Shown in pieces: positions 13,468 through 21,860 of a DNA stretch of 44,816 nt. The notes under the pieces are model-generated. The model was not told the DNA's origin. It saw only the letters and a program-made list of their open reading frames with translations, and did not search any database. Position 1 is the stretch's first letter; each line of letters starts with the position of its first letter. The position numbers and the translations under genes were made by a program. The stretch spans positions 117,189-162,004 of the forward strand of contig NZ_MQTZ01000045.1 in NCBI RefSeq assembly GCF_001939115.1, in the 5' to 3' direction. The stretch is from Leptolyngbya sp. 'hensonii'. GTDB lineage: Bacteria; Cyanobacteriota; Cyanobacteriia; GCF-001939115.

Positions 13468-15819
13468 TTATTGATTGGCCAACGCTCTTGGACGGTTGGA
13501 ACTCTGGGGTGGCATGCGGTGGCGATCGCTGAACCATTTCAATCCGAGCAGGATGGCAACCATCACCAGGGCGAGACCGATCAACCAGGCGATCGTGCTA
13601 CCAGGATGCTGATTGAAGGTCATGGACTGGTAGTAGAACACTGCTACCCAGTAGGCCAGCCCGGTGGTCCAGGCTCCGACAAAAGCTGTCCAGCCCAGAT
13701 TGGTTTCACGATAGACTGCGGCAGTGGCAGAGACACAGGGGAAGTAGAGCAGCACGAAGAGCAGGAAGGCGATCGCGGCGGTGGTACTGCCAAATCGAGT
13801 CGCCATTTGCCCAAAAGTGGTGTAGCTAACTTCCTGCGCTGCCGCTGCCGCCTGTTGATCACCCGTATCGTTCAGAATGCTGAGACCGATCGGGTCAAGC
13901 ACCTGATTGGTCAGATCTGCCAGATTCTTGGGAATGCTGGCGAAGGCTTCTCTAATGCCACCCCAAAAATCAAACGGTTCTGCTTCCTCACTGGTGCCGG
14001 ATGCCTGTTCTGCCAGTTGGGTATAAAGAGAATCCATCGTACCGACCATGACTTCCTTGGCGAACACCCCGGTCATTAATCCCACCGTCGCGGGCCAGTT
14101 CTCTTGCTGAATTCCCATTGGTGTGAACACGGGGGTAATGGTGCGGCTGAAGGCACTTAGAATCGAATCCTGGCTATTCTGTTTACCAAAAGAACCATCG
14201 ACCCCAACGGAGTTAATTAAGCCTAAAATCAACACCATCACGATAATCATGCGTCCAGCTTTGGTAATGAATGCCTTGAGCCGATCCCAGGCGCGAATCA
14301 GCACCCCTTTGATAGTGGGAATGTGGTACGGCGGTAATTCCATCACAAACGGGGCGGCCTCCCCCCGGAACAGGGTGCGTTTCATCACCAGGCCGGTAAA
14401 GACTGCTGCCAGGATGCCCAGAATGTAAAGTAAGAAAACGATGTTTTGTCCGTTAGTGGGGAAAAATGCGGCGCAAAAGAGCGCATACACCGGCAGACGG
14501 GCACCGCAAGACATAAACGGATTCATCAGGATGGTCATCAGGCGATCGCGCCGATTTTCCAGCGTCCGGGTTGCCATGATGCCCGGAATGTTGCAACCAA
14601 AGCCCACCATCATCGGGACAAAGGATTTGCCCGGAAGTCCAATAAACCGCATCAGCCGATCCATGACAAATGCAGCGCGGGCTAAATAGCCAGAATCCTC
14701 CAGGATGGAAAGGAAAATGAACAATAGACCAATTTGGGGAATAAAAGTGGACGTGGTTTGAATTCCGCCTCCGACGCCATCCGCCAACAGCCCAATCAAC
14801 CATCCGGGAGCCTTAATTTGCTCTAATAAATGAGCTGTTCCACCTACGAAAATGGTACCAACGCCAATATCAAAAAAATCAATAAACGCACCACCTAAGT
14901 TAATAGCAACGAGAAACATGAGATACATCACCACCAAAAAGATGGGAATTCCCAGCCACCGGTTGAGCACCACCCGATCGATGCGATCGGATAGCGTTTG
15001 TTTCACCACGTTCGTGCGCTCAGTAACACCCTGGATGATGTGCCGAATCCAGGTGTAGCGGCTATCAGCAATCAGTAAATCGGTATCTTCTCCCAGGGTT
15101 TGATGAATGCGGTGCCGATGCTCGGCAATCTGTCGCAGAGTGGACTGTCCCAGCTCTGGCAAGTGGCGATCGTCGTATTGCAATAAATTCAATGCAAACC
15201 AGCGAACATGGGCACGATTGGCGATTGCCCCTGCTTCCAGAGATGGCATTAAATCGGTCAGCGCTTCCTCAATCACGGGAGGATAAGCCACATAAGTACT
15301 GGGAATGGTGGGGTGCGTCAAAGCCTGATGCACTGCTTCTTTTAACTGCGGCACCCCTTTGCCAGTATGGGCACAGAGGGGAATCACTGGACATCCCAAT
15401 CGTTCAGACAATAACTGGGAATCGATGCGAATTTCCCGCTTTGCTGCCAGGTCCATCATGTTGAGGGCGATGATCATTGGCACACCGATCTCCAGAATCT
15501 GGGTCGTGAGATAGAGGTTCCGCTCCAGATTCGATGCATCCACGATGTTCACAATCACATTTGCCTCGCCAGACAGCAGATAATCCCGCGCCACCAGCTC
15601 ATCCAGGCCAGTGCTGGTGTCTTCCGCATCCACAGAATAGACACCGGGCAAATCAACCACTGTCACGGGTTGACCATGGGCACGGTAGCCGCCTTCCTTC
15701 CGCTCAACCGTCACACCGGGCCAGTTCCCGACACGCTGGTTGGCTCCGGTTAAGGCATTGAACAGTGTGGTTTTGCCACAGTTGGGGTTGCCGACCAGTC
15801 CGATCGTTGCCTGCTTCAT
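13468..15819 (-). CDS. feoB: Ferrous iron transport protein FeoB
   Basis: This is a full-length 783-aa FeoB. The N-terminal G-protein domain shows G1 GNPNCGKTTLFN (residues 10-21), G3 VVDLPG, and G4 NMMD. A GDI-like helical region follows, then a polytopic membrane domain with the conserved blocks FGCNIPGIMATRTLENRRDR and NPFMSCGARLPVYALF, and a second Gate domain including FAKEVMVGTMDSLY. It imports Fe(II) across the inner membrane in a nucleotide-dependent way. Its ATG overlaps the feoA stop (ATGA). A FeoC gene follows. No residue defects are visible. Confidence 0.95.
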   Translation of the reverse strand: MKQATIGLVGNPNCGKTTLFNALTGANQRVGNWPGVTVERKEGGYRAHGQPVTVVDLPGVYSVDAEDTSTGLDELVARDYLLSGEANVIVNIVDASNLERNLYLTTQILEIGVPMIIALNMMDLAAKREIRIDSQLLSERLGCPVIPLCAHTGKGVPQLKEAVHQALTHPTIPSTYVAYPPVIEEALTDLMPSLEAGAIANRAHVRWFALNLLQYDDRHLPELGQSTLRQIAEHRHRIHQTLGEDTDLLIADSRYTWIRHIIQGVTERTNVVKQTLSDRIDRVVLNRWLGIPIFLVVMYLMFLVAINLGGAFIDFFDIGVGTIFVGGTAHLLEQIKAPGWLIGLLADGVGGGIQTTSTFIPQIGLLFIFLSILEDSGYLARAAFVMDRLMRFIGLPGKSFVPMMVGFGCNIPGIMATRTLENRRDRLMTILMNPFMSCGARLPVYALFCAAFFPTNGQNIVFLLYILGILAAVFTGLVMKRTLFRGEAAPFVMELPPYHIPTIKGVLIRAWDRLKAFITKAGRMIIVMVLILGLINSVGVDGSFGKQNSQDSILSAFSRTITPVFTPMGIQQENWPATVGLMTGVFAKEVMVGTMDSLYTQLAEQASGTSEEAEPFDFWGGIREAFASIPKNLADLTNQVLDPIGLSILNDTGDQQAAAAAQEVSYTTFGQMATRFGSTTAAIAFLLFVLLYFPCVSATAAVYRETNLGWTAFVGAWTTGLAYWVAVFYYQSMTFNQHPGSTIAWLIGLALVMVAILLGLKWFSDRHRMPPQSSNRPRALANQ

Positions 15820-16508
15820 GACTCTCCTCCTGCGACAGGTGCGACAATCAGGGCATCAGCCTCATCTTTTCGCAGACTCAGGTGAAAGTCGCGCACCTCA
15901 ATTTCTGTTGGGTCACCCAGGGGGGCATGGCGCGTCACCCGCAACTCCGTTCCAGGTGTTAGCCCCATTGCCAGTAGCTTGCGTTTATAGTCCCGTGCGG
16001 TCGGTTCATAGCCAATCACTCGTAACGTCGCACCGATGTTCGCATCTCGCAGTTTGACCATGGATAGGTCTGGGGTAGTTGCCATGGGTGTCATCCTTGT
16101 TTTGGAGGGAGTTGGAGGCTCATCTAGCGGTTGTGCTGCGGCCATCACCTGAATCCGTTGTGCCATTTCTGCGCCCAAGCCCAAGCGTTGGTCTTGCCAT
16201 GCCACAATCACTGACCCCTTCGCGGTGCAACTAATCACCTCCAGGACGATATCCGGCATCAGACCCATGCCCATCAGTCGGCTGTTGGACTCCCCGCAGT
16301 TGAGGGAAATCACGCGAACGCGATCGCCTAAGTTCGTCGTAGATAGGGGAAAAACTCTGGCGTTGAGGGAATTCTCTGACCCATCTAGCGGCACATCTGC
16401 CTGACTCGGCAAGTCACTGACCCCATCGCTGACATAAACAAAGCCTTGCCAGCCAGAGGGTTGCTGATTAGCCGCTTGATGATTAACCAAATTCTCTCCA
16501 CGATTCAT
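15816..16508 (-). CDS. feoA: FeoA with two tandem FeoA domains
   Basis: The product carries two SH3-like FeoA domains in one chain. The first, near residues 60-125, has LGDRVRVISLNCGESNSRLM followed by GMGLMPDIVLEV. The second, in the last 75 residues, has IGATLRVIGYEPTARDYKRK then LLAMGLTPGTELRV. Most FeoA proteins are single domains of about 75-80 residues. I use the ATG at 16508 because AGGG lies eight bases upstream and a Fur-like site covers the region just before 16553. The longer frame would add 15 residues. The stop overlaps the feoB start. Confidence 0.85.
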   Translation of the reverse strand: MNRGENLVNHQAANQQPSGWQGFVYVSDGVSDLPSQADVPLDGSENSLNARVFPLSTTNLGDRVRVISLNCGESNSRLMGMGLMPDIVLEVISCTAKGSVIVAWQDQRLGLGAEMAQRIQVMAAAQPLDEPPTPSKTRMTPMATTPDLSMVKLRDANIGATLRVIGYEPTARDYKRKLLAMGLTPGTELRVTRHAPLGDPTEIEVRDFHLSLRKDEADALIVAPVAGGES

Positions 16509-16537
16509 GAATTTTTCCCTACGAGAGATAGAACTAT

Positions 16538-16552
16538 CAAAAACTATTCTCA
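16538..16552. promoter_or_regulatory. Weak Fur-like site upstream of feoA
   Basis: On the minus strand TGAGAATAGTTTTTG matches 10 of 14 positions of TGAGAATNATTCTCA, with a perfect left half and a poor right half. It lies 30-44 bases upstream of the preferred feoA start. Placement supports iron control of the feo operon, but the match is weak. Confidence 0.35.
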
Positions 16553-16964
16553 ACTATACTACCTGAAATCTTGCAGCTTGCATCTCTCCATAACTTTAAA
16601 GTGATTAAGTTTCAATAAATTCTCTATCTCTTTACCGAGGCAGTTTAAGCTCCCAAAGTAGGGCTTCCCTATTGAGGAAGATTCAGCCGAAACCTTGATG
16701 AATACTGACTTGGCAACAGCTTCACCCTAAAGCAACGGAGCAGCCTTCAGGATTTGCCCCCCAGCCCCAGCAAGGATTTTAATGCGGTTTTTTAATGCAA
16801 TATATTATCAATAGTTCTACTAAAATCACAATCCTGGCTAAACTTTTATCAATCCTTAAGAAAATAGGGAATGGATTGAAAATTTTCTAGCTTGATGGGG
16901 TTGCTCAACATCTAACGGGCGGATATTGAATTGGAAGGAAGACGGGGTGGCATGAGTACTGGGT
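16553..16964. other. Intergenic region between the Crp-type gene and feoA, no gene seen
   Basis: This 412-base stretch is AT-rich at both ends with no convincing frame on either strand. It holds a short direct repeat TTTTAATGC at about 16777 and 16789. It must contain the end of the isi-crp transcript and the feo promoter. I see no strong rho-independent terminator, tRNA or riboswitch core. Confidence 0.5.
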
Positions 16965-17552
16965 TTACTGAGCGCTAGCTTCAACGCAAAGGATGAGGTT
17001 TCGTTGCCATCGCTCAATCTTCCCCTCTCGCTGCATCTGACCCAACAACCGAGTCACACTTACCCGCGTCGAACCAATCGTGTCTGCCAGATCCTGATGG
17101 GTTAGCCGCAACTCAAGCAATGTTCCAGAAATAACAGGTTTGCCAAACTGCTCTGAAAGCCACAGCAACAAATGAAAGAGGCGATCGGAGATCGAAGGCT
17201 GATGAATAATTTTCAGCAATTCCTCACTTTTCCAGGCGTGAACCAATAGTGCATGTTGTAAATAGCTGTTCTCTGGTGCAAACTCACTGATCTGTACTGT
17301 AGTCAGGCACTCCACCTGATACGGATTCATCCGAGATAAGGGATGCCCCACTACATCCCCTTTGCCCCAAAATCCTAAAGTGACAGTTCTACCTTCCGCA
17401 TCCCAGGTGAGAGAGCGCACCACACCCGATTCAATCTTCCAGAGTGTATCGGATTTCAATGGCAAACTCTCTTTGGATTTGAATGTCGATTGGGAATACA
17501 CAATACGAAGGTGAAAAGAATGGCTTGAGAGAAGTGATGGCACGGATTGCAT
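16965..17552 (-). CDS. Crp/Fnr-family transcriptional regulator
   Basis: The protein has a short cyclic-nucleotide-binding-like beta domain (LWKIESGVVRSLTW, GRTVTLGFWGKGDVVG) and a C-terminal winged helix with LTHQDLADTIGSTRVSVTRL as the HTH, as in NtcA/Crp proteins. At 195 residues it is somewhat short at the N-terminus, and no Fnr-type cysteine set is present, so its signal is unknown. The first frame codon is a TTG at 17564. I use the ATG at 17552. It is the last gene of the isi operon, 8 bases after the preceding stop, so it may feed iron or redox state back on this operon. Confidence 0.82.
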   Translation of the reverse strand: MQSVPSLLSSHSFHLRIVYSQSTFKSKESLPLKSDTLWKIESGVVRSLTWDAEGRTVTLGFWGKGDVVGHPLSRMNPYQVECLTTVQISEFAPENSYLQHALLVHAWKSEELLKIIHQPSISDRLFHLLLWLSEQFGKPVISGTLLELRLTHQDLADTIGSTRVSVTRLLGQMQREGKIERWQRNLILCVEASAQ

Positions 17553-17560
17553 AGAAATTC

Positions 17561-17878
17561 TCAAAAAATAAACTCACGGATTAAGGTTAGACGTTTCTTG
17601 GGCGCAGCCTTGATTGGCGATCGCACCTGTTGTTCAGAAGAGACAGGCTCATAATCTAAGCAGTCGATCGCCTCTTCAGATAATGCCTTACAAGGATGTA
17701 CCGTACATTTTAGGCGATAGTCCCCCGTGTAAAATGCGCAATGGCTACAGGGAACTTGGTGCAATTGCCGCAATCGTGTGATGCCATCCCGTACCGCAAG
17801 ACAAACTGCTAGAAAAAAACTAACTAATAGAATCCAAATTAGAATTGGACAGAGCAAAGTTATGGAGAAGTGAATCAT
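17561..17878 (-). CDS. Small membrane protein with a conserved cysteine cluster
   Basis: From the ATG at 17878 the product is 105 aa: one N-terminal transmembrane helix (ITLLCPILIWILLVSFFLAV) followed by a soluble part with five cysteines in the order CSHC, LKCTVHPC, then IDC. Proteins of this appearance are widespread in cyanobacteria, but I know of no assigned function. The cysteines could bind a metal or a cluster. The ATG overlaps the stop of the hydrolase remnant (ATGA), and the product lies between that remnant and a Crp-type regulator in the isi operon. Confidence 0.65.
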   Translation of the reverse strand: MIHFSITLLCPILIWILLVSFFLAVCLAVRDGITRLRQLHQVPCSHCAFYTGDYRLKCTVHPCKALSEEAIDCLDYEPVSSEQQVRSPIKAAPKKRLTLIREFIF

Positions 17879-18288
17879 GGGCGAAAAAAGAGAGCGCAGA
17901 TTAAGGGCCAGCATTGACAGGAATATCTACGAGCATTCGATGAGCTAGCGAACGTTGGAACAATTTGCTCACGCACCTGTTGTGGATAGAAGTAGTGAAA
18001 AAAGTAACGTCCTCCTGGGCAAATCCAGAGGCGCGACACTGGATGCTGCTTCCAGTGTCGAAGCTGATTGGGATCAATCACCACATTATCGACGCTACTG
18101 CAGACCAGGAGGGGGACTTCAATTGAAATTGGTAATAATCTCATCAATCGCGCCAAACTATGGGGCGAAAGAGATTGATAGAGATCCTGTTCCAACAGCT
18201 TGATCAGCGTCTTGGTTATGTCTTTGGGAGGGCATCCCAGTAAGCCATATACCATCTGTCTCAAAATGGTTTGTTGATCGCAGGGCAA
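17875..18288 (-). pseudogene. isiC-like: IsiC-like alpha/beta hydrolase, N-terminally truncated
   Basis: The frame encodes what looks like the C-terminal part of an alpha/beta hydrolase: an LLVCSSVDNVVIDP segment carrying the late acidic residue of the triad, then WICPGGRYFFHYFYPQQV with a late histidine. The nucleophile elbow (GxSxG) and oxyanion region are missing. No ATG opens the frame. It can only start at TTG 18288 (or an adjacent CTG), with an in-frame TGA a few codons upstream. Hydrolases of this type follow isiA/isiB in some isi operons. The remnant still overlaps the next start (ATGA), so it may be translated. Confidence 0.6.
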
Positions 18289-18388
18289 CAGACATCGAAC
18301 ACTTCAGGATCAGATCTGGAATCTCGTTCCTGTACATACTGCATTGACTTTTAAACTCCAATTAAAAACCCAAAAGGCACATCCCTTG

Positions 18389-19102
18389 CTACTTAGGTGC
18401 AATTACGAAAATCAATGTTGCAACCAATAGTGCAACTGAAGCAGTGGGCACCAGGAATAGTACTTTCCGGTAAACCGATGCACTGTAATCGACTACTTTG
18501 GGACTGAATGAACGCCACTGCTCTGATTGCAGAAGCTGACTCAAATGATACTGGTCATAGCGCGCCATCTGGGCAAAGGGTATCTCTCCTTGCGATCGCT
18601 GCGGCAAAATTCTACGTCGCTGATAGGGAACTGTCTGATCACCAAACTGCTTGAGATATTCCTCCGTATTAAGCAAGGCATCAATAAATCCTTGTAGCCC
18701 TTTAGTAGCCAACAAAATTGACCAGGAAAGCGTTTCACGATTGTTATAAACCCGGCGACCCAGAATACGCTGAATGCACATTTCCACAAAGCGATAGTTG
18801 TTATTTGTGTCATAATTCAGCCGACGAAACGAATCAGACAGGACTAATCCACGTATAAAATCTCGCACAGTAATCTGACCAGCCCGCAATTGTGACTCTA
18901 ATGCAATTTGACGATGATACAAAATGATTTGCTGCTCATTAAAGACTTGTCGATAGGCAGCCCAGATGATCTGATTCATTTCAGTCCCAGCAGGCAAGTT
19001 GTCTAGGGAATACAATCTGGGTTGCTCATCGCCGGGAATTTCAAAACTGTTAACGCGCTGATTTTGACTAGCCAGTGGATAACTCAAGAGGGGAATTGTC
19101 AT
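18389..19102 (-). CDS. cpcL: Phycobilisome rod linker CpcL (CpcG2 type, membrane-anchored)
   Basis: From the ATG at 19102 the product is 237 aa, starting MTIPLLSYPLASQNQRVNSF and DEQPRLYS, as in CpcG linkers. The linker domain spans residues 20-150 (IIWAAYRQVFNEQQIIL, FIRGLVLSDSFRRLNY, RFVEMCIQRILGRRVYN). The C-terminus is one hydrophobic helix (VALLVATLIFVIAPK) instead of the core-binding tail. A C-terminal membrane anchor is the mark of CpcL, which attaches phycocyanin rods to photosystem I rather than to a phycobilisome core. The gene follows the IsiA-PsaL gene after 87 bases. A longer frame to 19177 has no support. Confidence 0.88.
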   Translation of the reverse strand: MTIPLLSYPLASQNQRVNSFEIPGDEQPRLYSLDNLPAGTEMNQIIWAAYRQVFNEQQIILYHRQIALESQLRAGQITVRDFIRGLVLSDSFRRLNYDTNNNYRFVEMCIQRILGRRVYNNRETLSWSILLATKGLQGFIDALLNTEEYLKQFGDQTVPYQRRRILPQRSQGEIPFAQMARYDQYHLSQLLQSEQWRSFSPKVVDYSASVYRKVLFLVPTASVALLVATLIFVIAPK

Positions 19103-19189
19103 GATGAAAAGCTCTGTAAAAAAGTAGTGTGGAGGGGAAGGGAGGGAGGGGGAATGGGGAGTATTTAGTTCCATCACCCCATTACTCCG

Positions 19190-20761
19190 CTACATGATTC
19201 CCGATCGCCCAATTTCTAGAAGAATGAAGATGGCGAAAAGAATTCCACCTAATCCACCAATTAGGAAACCAGAGGTAAATTGGCTCCAGTCTTTATAGGT
19301 TTGCAAATTAGCTGGTAATTCACCTACGGGTTTACGGCTACCCTGAAAACCAGCATTGCCATACAGGAACAGGCAGACACTCAAAATTACGACCAAACCG
19401 GATGCACCACCCCATCCTCCCCACAGGGCAATGTCAGTATCACGCAATGGACCGAGTTTAAGGAATGGACCCAGCAGAAGATAGCCATGTACCATGCCAA
19501 TCTCTAGACCCCGCGTAATCGGCGATAGACCATGCCGATAAATCGGCAAATTTTTAATCCAACTGCGGGTGACATCACTACCATTGATCGGTGTGACTAA
19601 GTTGCCAATTTGGGGATTGTCTTGAGGGACTCGTACAATCCCTGCAAACAACGGTTCACTGCTGAACTGGGTATCTCCAAATCGTGCATTGGCACTAAAC
19701 TTCATTTTGCTAAAGACAAAGCCTGCGGCGATCGCCCGTGCCCTCAGGGCGTGCCAGAAATGACCAGCCAGCAGCAAACTGGCAAAGATGACATGGAACA
19801 ACATCAACCAAGTGCGTGGTGTGATCACCCCATCTACAGTTGTTGTGCCTGTGGGACCGTAGAACACTGAGGGATAGACGATATCGTTGATCCAAACAAA
19901 GTAAGCGGCAAAGAAGCCCATGTACGCTAACGCAGCTTGACTGTAAGAGAGATAAGCTTCCCCGGACCAGACAAATAAGCCTTTTGCCCATTTTGCTGGT
20001 TCAGTACAAATATGCCAGATCCCGCCGAGAATACATAGACTGCCAACCCAGATGTGGCCACCAACCACATCCTCCAGGTTGTTAACCGCTGCCATCCCCT
20101 TTAATGTCCAACCATTGGGGGCGATTCCCACCAAATAGCCAAAAATTGTCAGTGGATTCAGCGTGGGATTGGTAATGAGACGCACGCTAGAGATCGCCGG
20201 ATCATACAAACCACCGATAAACACGGCTTTCAGCACGAGCAATAATGCACCCACCCCCAGCAGCACCAGATGAATGCCCAGAATGGAGGTCATTTTGCGA
20301 CCATCTTCCCATTGATAGCCAAAACCCTTTTCATCCAACTTTTCGGGACCTAAGACAGCATGATAAATGCCACCTGCACCTAAAATTGCTGAACCAATCA
20401 GGTGAATCACACCGATCGCAAAGTAAGGATCGGGACTCATAATTTGCCCATTGGCTCCGACGCCGAAACCCAGACTTGCCAGATGGGGCAACAAAATTAA
20501 ACCCTGACCATACATGGGCAAGTTGGGATTAAATCGTGAGAGTTCAAACAGCGTCATGGCCCCTGCCCACAGCACAATCAGCCCTGCATGGGCAATATGG
20601 GCACCCAGCAATTTCCCTGACAAATTGGCAAAGCGTAAATTACCTGCCCACCAGGAATAGGGATCAACCGAATCTTGGACATAGCGAGTTTCAGGGGTAC
20701 TCCCCGGAAACTCCAACGAAGACACTGTCCGATTTGGGGATGGTATATCTGCGGTTGTCAT
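19190..20761 (-). CDS. IsiA-PsaL fusion: CP43'-type chlorophyll antenna joined to a PSI subunit XI domain
   Basis: Residues 40-355 form a six-helix IsiA/Pcb antenna with [60 protein letters not shown] and GHFWHALRA, holding the chlorophyll-ligand histidines. Residues 385-523 match Psa[61 protein letters not shown], then two further membrane helices. PsaL normally sits at the PSI trimer interface. The fusion could tether an antenna to PSI at the PsaL position. The start follows the preceding isiA stop by one base. Such fusions are known in some cyanobacteria. Confidence 0.93.
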   Translation of the reverse strand: MTTADIPSPNRTVSSLEFPGSTPETRYVQDSVDPYSWWAGNLRFANLSGKLLGAHIAHAGLIVLWAGAMTLFELSRFNPNLPMYGQGLILLPHLASLGFGVGANGQIMSPDPYFAIGVIHLIGSAILGAGGIYHAVLGPEKLDEKGFGYQWEDGRKMTSILGIHLVLLGVGALLLVLKAVFIGGLYDPAISSVRLITNPTLNPLTIFGYLVGIAPNGWTLKGMAAVNNLEDVVGGHIWVGSLCILGGIWHICTEPAKWAKGLFVWSGEAYLSYSQAALAYMGFFAAYFVWINDIVYPSVFYGPTGTTTVDGVITPRTWLMLFHVIFASLLLAGHFWHALRARAIAAGFVFSKMKFSANARFGDTQFSSEPLFAGIVRVPQDNPQIGNLVTPINGSDVTRSWIKNLPIYRHGLSPITRGLEIGMVHGYLLLGPFLKLGPLRDTDIALWGGWGGASGLVVILSVCLFLYGNAGFQGSRKPVGELPANLQTYKDWSQFTSGFLIGGLGGILFAIFILLEIGRSGIM

Positions 20762-20762
20762 G

Positions 20763-21794
20763 TTAGCTCACCTGCCCGCGTGGGGATGCAATCACTCGCC
20801 CTTCAACAAAGCTATAGCCTGCAGCTCGCAGGGCATGGAACAAGTGCCCCTGAAGGAAGAAAAAACCCAACCAGAAGTGGGCATTGGCTAACCAGACCCG
20901 CGAGGTTAACGTACCATCAACACTGGCAAACACTGGGAAGCGATCGAACTGAAGAATTAACGGGGAACCAAAAAATTCAGATGGAAAGACCGTCGTATTG
21001 ATGGAAACAAACAACGTAGCAATGAATGCCATCAAACTGACTGCCCCAATGCTGTAGGACAGATAGGCTTCCCCGGACCAGACCAACAATTTTTTTGCCC
21101 ACGGAAAGGGTTGGGTGCGAATGTGCCAAATGCCACCCAGAATGCACATCACACCCACCCAAATGTGACCCCCGACAACATCTTCCAGGTTATTCACACT
21201 GGCAATCCAAAACTTTCCTTGGGTGCCCAACAAATAGCTGAAGATCGGCACTGGATTTAAGGTTGGGTTGGTAATTAGCCGCACGTTGTGGATTGCTGGA
21301 TCGTAAAGTCCACCCCAGGCGATCGCCTTTGCTACCAGCAATAGTGCTCCAGTTCCTAACAGCATCAGATGAATACCTAGGATTGTCGTCATCTGGCTGG
21401 CATCATCCCAGCGATAGCCAAAGAATGGAAACTTATCTTCCAGTTTGCGGGGTCCTTTTAACACATGAAACAGTCCACCTGCACCCAAAAAGGCAGAGCT
21501 AATCAAATGGAGGACTCCAATCACAAAGTAAGGATAGGTGTCTCTAATCATCCCATTTTGTCCTACACCCAAACCTAATCGCACCAGATTGGGGAGCAAA
21601 ATCAGTCCTTGCTCAAACATCGGTTGAGCCGGATCAACGTTGGATAGTTCAATCAAGGTCATGGCTCCAACCCAAGCCACAATCAATCCGGCATGGGCAA
21701 TATGGGCACCCAATAACCATCCAGACAAGTTAACCAGACGAGCATTTCCCGCCCGCCAGGGAATTTGTGCCATTGTATCTGTCGCGATCGCCAT
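20763..21794 (-). CDS. isiA: Iron-stress chlorophyll-binding protein IsiA (CP43')
   Basis: The 343-aa, six-helix chlorophyll protein lacks the large lumenal loop of CP43, as IsiA does. Landmarks are [55 protein letters not shown] and a C-terminal [20 protein letters not shown]. That last block and the FPSEFFG loop are closest to the standard IsiA sequence, so I call this copy the main isiA. IsiA forms rings round photosystem I under iron limitation. The ATG at 21794 is preceded by AAGGAGAG. A longer frame to 21857 is unlikely. It lies 66 bases after the preceding isiA-like gene. Confidence 0.9.
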   Translation of the reverse strand: MAIATDTMAQIPWRAGNARLVNLSGWLLGAHIAHAGLIVAWVGAMTLIELSNVDPAQPMFEQGLILLPNLVRLGLGVGQNGMIRDTYPYFVIGVLHLISSAFLGAGGLFHVLKGPRKLEDKFPFFGYRWDDASQMTTILGIHLMLLGTGALLLVAKAIAWGGLYDPAIHNVRLITNPTLNPVPIFSYLLGTQGKFWIASVNNLEDVVGGHIWVGVMCILGGIWHIRTQPFPWAKKLLVWSGEAYLSYSIGAVSLMAFIATLFVSINTTVFPSEFFGSPLILQFDRFPVFASVDGTLTSRVWLANAHFWLGFFFLQGHLFHALRAAGYSFVEGRVIASPRGQVS

Positions 21795-21860
21795 AGCGAT
21801 TCTCTCCTTCGTTGAAATTCGTGTGATCAATCCAAGGTGCAGCAGGTGAGTATTCAATCC

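Noticed and set aside
13411-14079. 222-aa plus-strand frame antisense to feoB
   Set aside because: It is wholly within feoB, whose family motifs are clear, and has odd composition with no recognisable domain.
16553-16964. Possible riboswitch leader for feo
   Set aside because: I could not trace conserved cores of known metal riboswitches. Only AT-rich DNA and short repeats are visible.
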